A DNA stretch of 25,917 bases from an uncultured Mediterraneibacter sp. (GTDB taxonomy: Bacteria > Bacillota > Clostridia > Lachnospirales > Lachnospiraceae), in contig NZ_CAKRGI010000032.1 of assembly GCF_934330165.1 (NCBI RefSeq), positions 1 to 25,917 on the forward strand, in the 5' to 3' direction. The position numbers and the translations under genes are program-made. The notes beneath the pieces are model-generated. The model saw only the letters and a program-made list of their open reading frames with translations. It had not been told where the DNA came from and ran no database searches. This document shows positions 23,500 to 25,917 of the stretch, piece by piece (position 1 is the stretch's first letter; each line of letters begins with the position of its first letter).

Positions 23500-25587
23500 T
23501 TATTCTGCCACGTCTTTCATACTGAAGCTGAATCTTCCCATTTTATCTTTTCCAAGGCATACAACTTTCACCACATCACCAAGACTTACAACATCCTCAA
23601 CCTTTTCAACTCTGTTCTTTGAAAGCTTGGAAATATGGACCATACCTTCCTTACCCGGTGCAAATTCCACAAATGCCCCAAATTCTTTAATGCTGACAAC
23701 CTTTCCTTCAAAAAGCTGTCCCGCCTCGTAATCCGTTACGATCGTATGGATATATTTTGCAGCCTTTTCCATATTTTCTTTCTCTGTACCACAGATGGAT
23801 ACATTTCCGTCATCATCAATATCGATCTTTACACCGGTCTCTTCGATGATTGCATTGATCGTCTTGCCACGCTGTCCAACAACATCTCCGATCTTCTGCG
23901 GATCGATCTGCATCTGGATGATCTTCGGAGCAAACTCTCCAACTTCTGCCTTAGGCTCTGCGATTGCTTTGCTCATTACTTCATCCATGATGTAAGTTCT
24001 TGCTTTCTTCGTTGCTGCGATTGCTTCTTCAATGATCGGTCTTGTCAGTCCGTGGATCTTGATATCCATCTGGATCGCGGTAATACCCTTATGAGTACCT
24101 GCAACCTTAAAGTCCATATCCCCAAAGAAATCTTCCAGTCCCTGAATATCTGTCAGAACCAGATAATCATCATCTGTCTCGCCTGTTACGAGTCCTGCAG
24201 AAATACCTGCTACAGCAGACTTGATCGGCACACCTGCTGACATCAGTGACATACTGGATGCACATACACTAGCCTGGGAAGTAGAACCGTTGGATTCAAA
24301 TGTCTCAGATACAGTACGAATCGCATACGGGAACTCAGCCTCACTCGGAAGTACCGGGAGCAATGCTCTCTCGGCTAATGCTCCATGTCCGATCTCACGA
24401 CGTCCCGGTCCTCTGGAAGGTCTTGTCTCTCCAACAGAGTAAGACGGGAAATTATAATGATGCATATATCTCTTTGTTGTCTCTGTCTCATCCAGTCCGT
24501 CCAGTCTCTGTGCCTCGGAAAGCGGTGCAAGCGTTGTAACAGTACAGATCTGTGTCTGTCCTCTCGTAAACATTGCTGAACCATGGACTCTCGGAATCAG
24601 GTCAACCTCTGCTGCCAGCGGTCTGATCTGATCAATGGCACGTCCATCCGGACGCTTATGGTCTTTCAGGATCATCTTTCTTACTGTCTTTTTCTGGTAC
24701 TGATATACAGCTTCACCCAACTTTGCAAGCCATTCTTCATTGTCGGCAAATGCCTCTTCCAGCTTCTCGGTAATGACACGGATATTTTCTTCTCTTATCT
24801 GCTTGTCGTCTGTAAATACAGCTTCTTCCATCTCTGCCGGAGTAACGATCTCCCGGATGGCATCAAATAATTCCTGCGGAACTGCGAAGCTCTGATACTC
24901 GTGCTTTTTCTTTCCGCACTCTGCAACGATCGTATCAAAGAAAGCAATCACCTTCTGGTTCAGTTCATGTGCTGCAAAGATTGCCTCGATCATTTTATCT
25001 TCAGGAACTTCCTTTGCTCCTGCCTCGATCATGATCACTTTCTCTTTTGTAGATGCAACGGTCAGTGCAAGATCAGATACAACCTTCTGTGCGGCTGTCG
25101 GGTTAAATACAAACTCTCCATCTACCAGTCCTACCTGTGTCGTGGAGATTGGACCGTCAAACGGAATATCGGAAATGCTTGTTGCCAGTGCGGCTCCGAG
25201 CATTGCTGTCAATTCCGGGCTGCAATCCTGATCAACTGCCATAACGAGATTTTCCAGTGTTACATCATTTCTGTAATCCTTCGGGAACAGCGGACGCATC
25301 GGACGGTCAATAACACGGTCTGTCAGGATTGCATTCTCTGATGCCTTTCCCTCACGCTTATTGAAGCCTCCCGGGATCTTTCCTACAGAATACATTCTCT
25401 CATTGTACTCTACACTGAGCGGGAAGAAATCAATTCCGTCTCTCGGTTTATCAGAAGCTGTTGCTGTACATAATACCGTCGTATCACCATAGTGCATCAG
25501 AACTGCACCGTTCGCCTGCTTTGCCACGCGGTCAACATCCACACGCAGTGTTCTGCCGGCAAGTTCCATTTCAAACTTTTTAAACAT
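23500..25587 (-). CDS. pnp: Polyribonucleotide nucleotidyltransferase (PNPase)
   Basis: PNPase is a trimeric 3'-to-5' phosphorolytic exoribonuclease that drives mRNA decay. The 695 residues match the family (about 700). Order: first RNase PH domain (about 1-140), helical domain (about 150-235), second RNase PH domain (about 300-540) with FTRGQTQ and RPSRGPGRREIGHGALAERAL, KH domain (about 550-610) with GQRGKTINAI as the GxxG loop, and S1 domain (about 620-690) with GKVVSIKEFGAFVEF and GMVHISKL. AAGGAGAAGGTAT precedes ATG 25587. The gene has its own promoter at 25730-25758 and a long structured leader. rpsO is the usual upstream neighbour but lies outside the window if present. Confidence 0.98.
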   Translation of the reverse strand: MFKKFEMELAGRTLRVDVDRVAKQANGAVLMHYGDTTVLCTATASDKPRDGIDFFPLSVEYNERMYSVGKIPGGFNKREGKASENAILTDRVIDRPMRPLFPKDYRNDVTLENLVMAVDQDCSPELTAMLGAALATSISDIPFDGPISTTQVGLVDGEFVFNPTAAQKVVSDLALTVASTKEKVIMIEAGAKEVPEDKMIEAIFAAHELNQKVIAFFDTIVAECGKKKHEYQSFAVPQELFDAIREIVTPAEMEEAVFTDDKQIREENIRVITEKLEEAFADNEEWLAKLGEAVYQYQKKTVRKMILKDHKRPDGRAIDQIRPLAAEVDLIPRVHGSAMFTRGQTQICTVTTLAPLSEAQRLDGLDETETTKRYMHHYNFPSYSVGETRPSRGPGRREIGHGALAERALLPVLPSEAEFPYAIRTVSETFESNGSTSQASVCASSMSLMSAGVPIKSAVAGISAGLVTGETDDDYLVLTDIQGLEDFFGDMDFKVAGTHKGITAIQMDIKIHGLTRPIIEEAIAATKKARTYIMDEVMSKAIAEPKAEVGEFAPKIIQMQIDPQKIGDVVGQRGKTINAIIEETGVKIDIDDDGNVSICGTEKENMEKAAKYIHTIVTDYEAGQLFEGKVVSIKEFGAFVEFAPGKEGMVHISKLSKNRVEKVEDVVSLGDVVKVVCLGKDKMGRFSFSMKDVAE

Positions 25588-25625
25588 ATACCTTCTCCTT
25601 TGATCTTATTTCATTTCACTTTCTC

Positions 25626-25720
25626 TGTGGTCAGTCTCTCCTCCGAAACTACTGAAAAACCTATCATCCACTTCCGGATCATACGCTTTTCAGTGGTCTC
25701 GGTCAGTATATCTGTCCACA
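25626..25720 (-). promoter_or_regulatory. Long hairpin in the pnp 5' leader RNA
   Basis: In the minus-strand RNA the 27-base arms 25702-25676 and 25669-25643 pair without bulges around the loop GGAAGU. There are 24 pairs, two of them G-U, and three mismatches. An outer stem UGUGGACAG (25720-25712) with CUGACCACA (25634-25626) adds eight more pairs beyond an internal loop. The helix would start about three bases from the predicted RNA 5' end and end about 26 bases before the AAGGAG ribosome binding site. The E. coli pnp leader also carries a long duplex, which RNase III cuts before PNPase degrades the remainder, giving autoregulation. The same role here is inference. Confidence 0.8.
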
Positions 25721-25729
25721 ATCTTTTTT

Positions 25730-25758
25730 ATTATATCATACCGTTGTTCCATTAGCAA
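25730..25758 (-). promoter_or_regulatory. Strong candidate promoter of pnp
   Basis: TTGCTA (25758-25753) and TATAAT (25735-25730) are 17 bases apart on the minus strand, with TGA completing an extended -10 (TGATATAAT). Transcription would start near 25723, giving a leader of about 135 bases that is mostly hairpin. The promoter lies at the inner edge of the candidate repeat at 25770-25860. Confidence 0.82.
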
Positions 25759-25769
25759 ATTATTTCTTT

Positions 25770-25860
25770 TACAATCAATCTACAGAAAAATGGGACTGTC
25801 GCTTTAACGATTTTTAAATCGTTGATATGCTCCCTTCTAGTGAACTGCTCCCCGTCAAGT
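25770..25860 (-). repeat. Candidate dispersed intergenic repeat or element remnant
   Basis: The stretch contains the perfect 18-base palindrome AACGATTTTTAAATCGTT (25806-25823). It is flanked by outer words that can also pair in part (AGAAGGGA against TCCC and TTTTCT). One minus-strand frame stays open across it and reads HINDLKIVKATVPFF in the middle, with no start codon or ribosome binding site. I associate this word with short spurious ORFs in Lachnospiraceae intergenic DNA, a recollection rather than a search. A single copy is present in this window. Confidence 0.4.
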
Positions 25861-25887
25861 AGACAATTGAAAAAATATAAATTTTTC

Positions 25888-25915
25888 CTGCCAGCAGAAA
25901 TTTATCTGCTGGCAG
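25888..25915. terminator. Perfect 10-bp hairpin at the right edge, probable terminator of the upstream neighbour
   Basis: CTGCCAGCAG (25888-25897) and CTGCTGGCAG (25906-25915) are perfect inverted arms with an eight-base loop. Read on the minus strand the stem is followed by GAAAAATTTATATTTTTT, so the T-run starts several bases late. Read on the plus strand the tail is cut by the window edge after TT. A terminator of a minus-strand gene to the right (rpsO would be usual) is the best guess. Confidence 0.5.
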
Positions 25916-25917
25916 TT

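Noticed and set aside
1..25917. Mobile element, CRISPR array, toxin-antitoxin or defence system
   Set aside because: I found no transposase, integrase, spaced identical repeats or recognisable defence genes; nearly all DNA is explained by conserved chromosomal genes.

Overview
The window is a stretch of chromosome from a spore-forming, Gram-positive anaerobe of the Clostridia, most likely a Lachnospiraceae member. This rests on gene content (complete spoIIIA operon, spoIVB, spo0A), AGGAGG-type ribosome binding sites, moderate G+C by eye, a cobalamin methionine synthase without its own activation domain, and the order nusB-xseA-xseB-ispA-dxs-tlyA-nadK-argR-recN-spoIVB-spo0A. All 26 protein genes lie on the minus strand, so the biological reading direction is from high to low coordinates. 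The species cannot be named from sequence alone. I see no tRNA, rRNA, CRISPR array, prophage or intact insertion sequence, and no gene of unknown function.

In transcription order: (1) 25587-23500 is pnp, with its own extended -10 promoter, a leader dominated by a long near-perfect RNA hairpin, and a clear terminator. (2) 23341-18515 is the eight-gene spoIIIAA-AH operon, which builds the mother-cell half of the engulfment feeding channel. It starts at a near-consensus sigma-E promoter. (3) 18369-16777 is prfC (release factor 3) with its own promoter. (4) 16706-7852 is a compact ten-gene block (asp23-family, nusB, xseA, xseB, ispA, dxs, tlyA, nadK, argR, recN) from one promoter to one terminator. 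It joins cell-envelope homeostasis, antitermination, DNA repair, isoprenoid synthesis, NADP synthesis and arginine control. (5) 7702-5680 is spoIVB then spo0A, with a promoter and candidate 0A boxes between them. (6) 5574-4126 is glgA with its own promoter. (7) 4108-99 is metF, a stand-alone methionine-synthase activation protein and metH: methyl-THF production, homocysteine methylation and cobalamin reactivation in one cluster.

The order from spoIIIA to spo0A matches the layout I recall for Bacillus subtilis. The differences are prfC where accB/accC sit, no folD between nusB and xseA, nadK between tlyA and argR, and pnp rather than efp ahead of spoIIIA.

This is mainly a conserved housekeeping and sporulation region, and I do not claim a new multi-gene system. 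The most interesting signals are non-coding: the pnp leader hairpin (an RNase III/PNPase autoregulation candidate), a possible dispersed intergenic repeat upstream of it, the sigma-E promoter that decides the spoIIIAA start, 0A-box-like sites before spo0A, and a partly duplicated 3' end of metH next to a promoter for a gene beginning just outside the left edge. The only gene-free stretch over 300 bases is 25588-25917. It holds the pnp promoter and leader, the candidate repeat and an edge hairpin.
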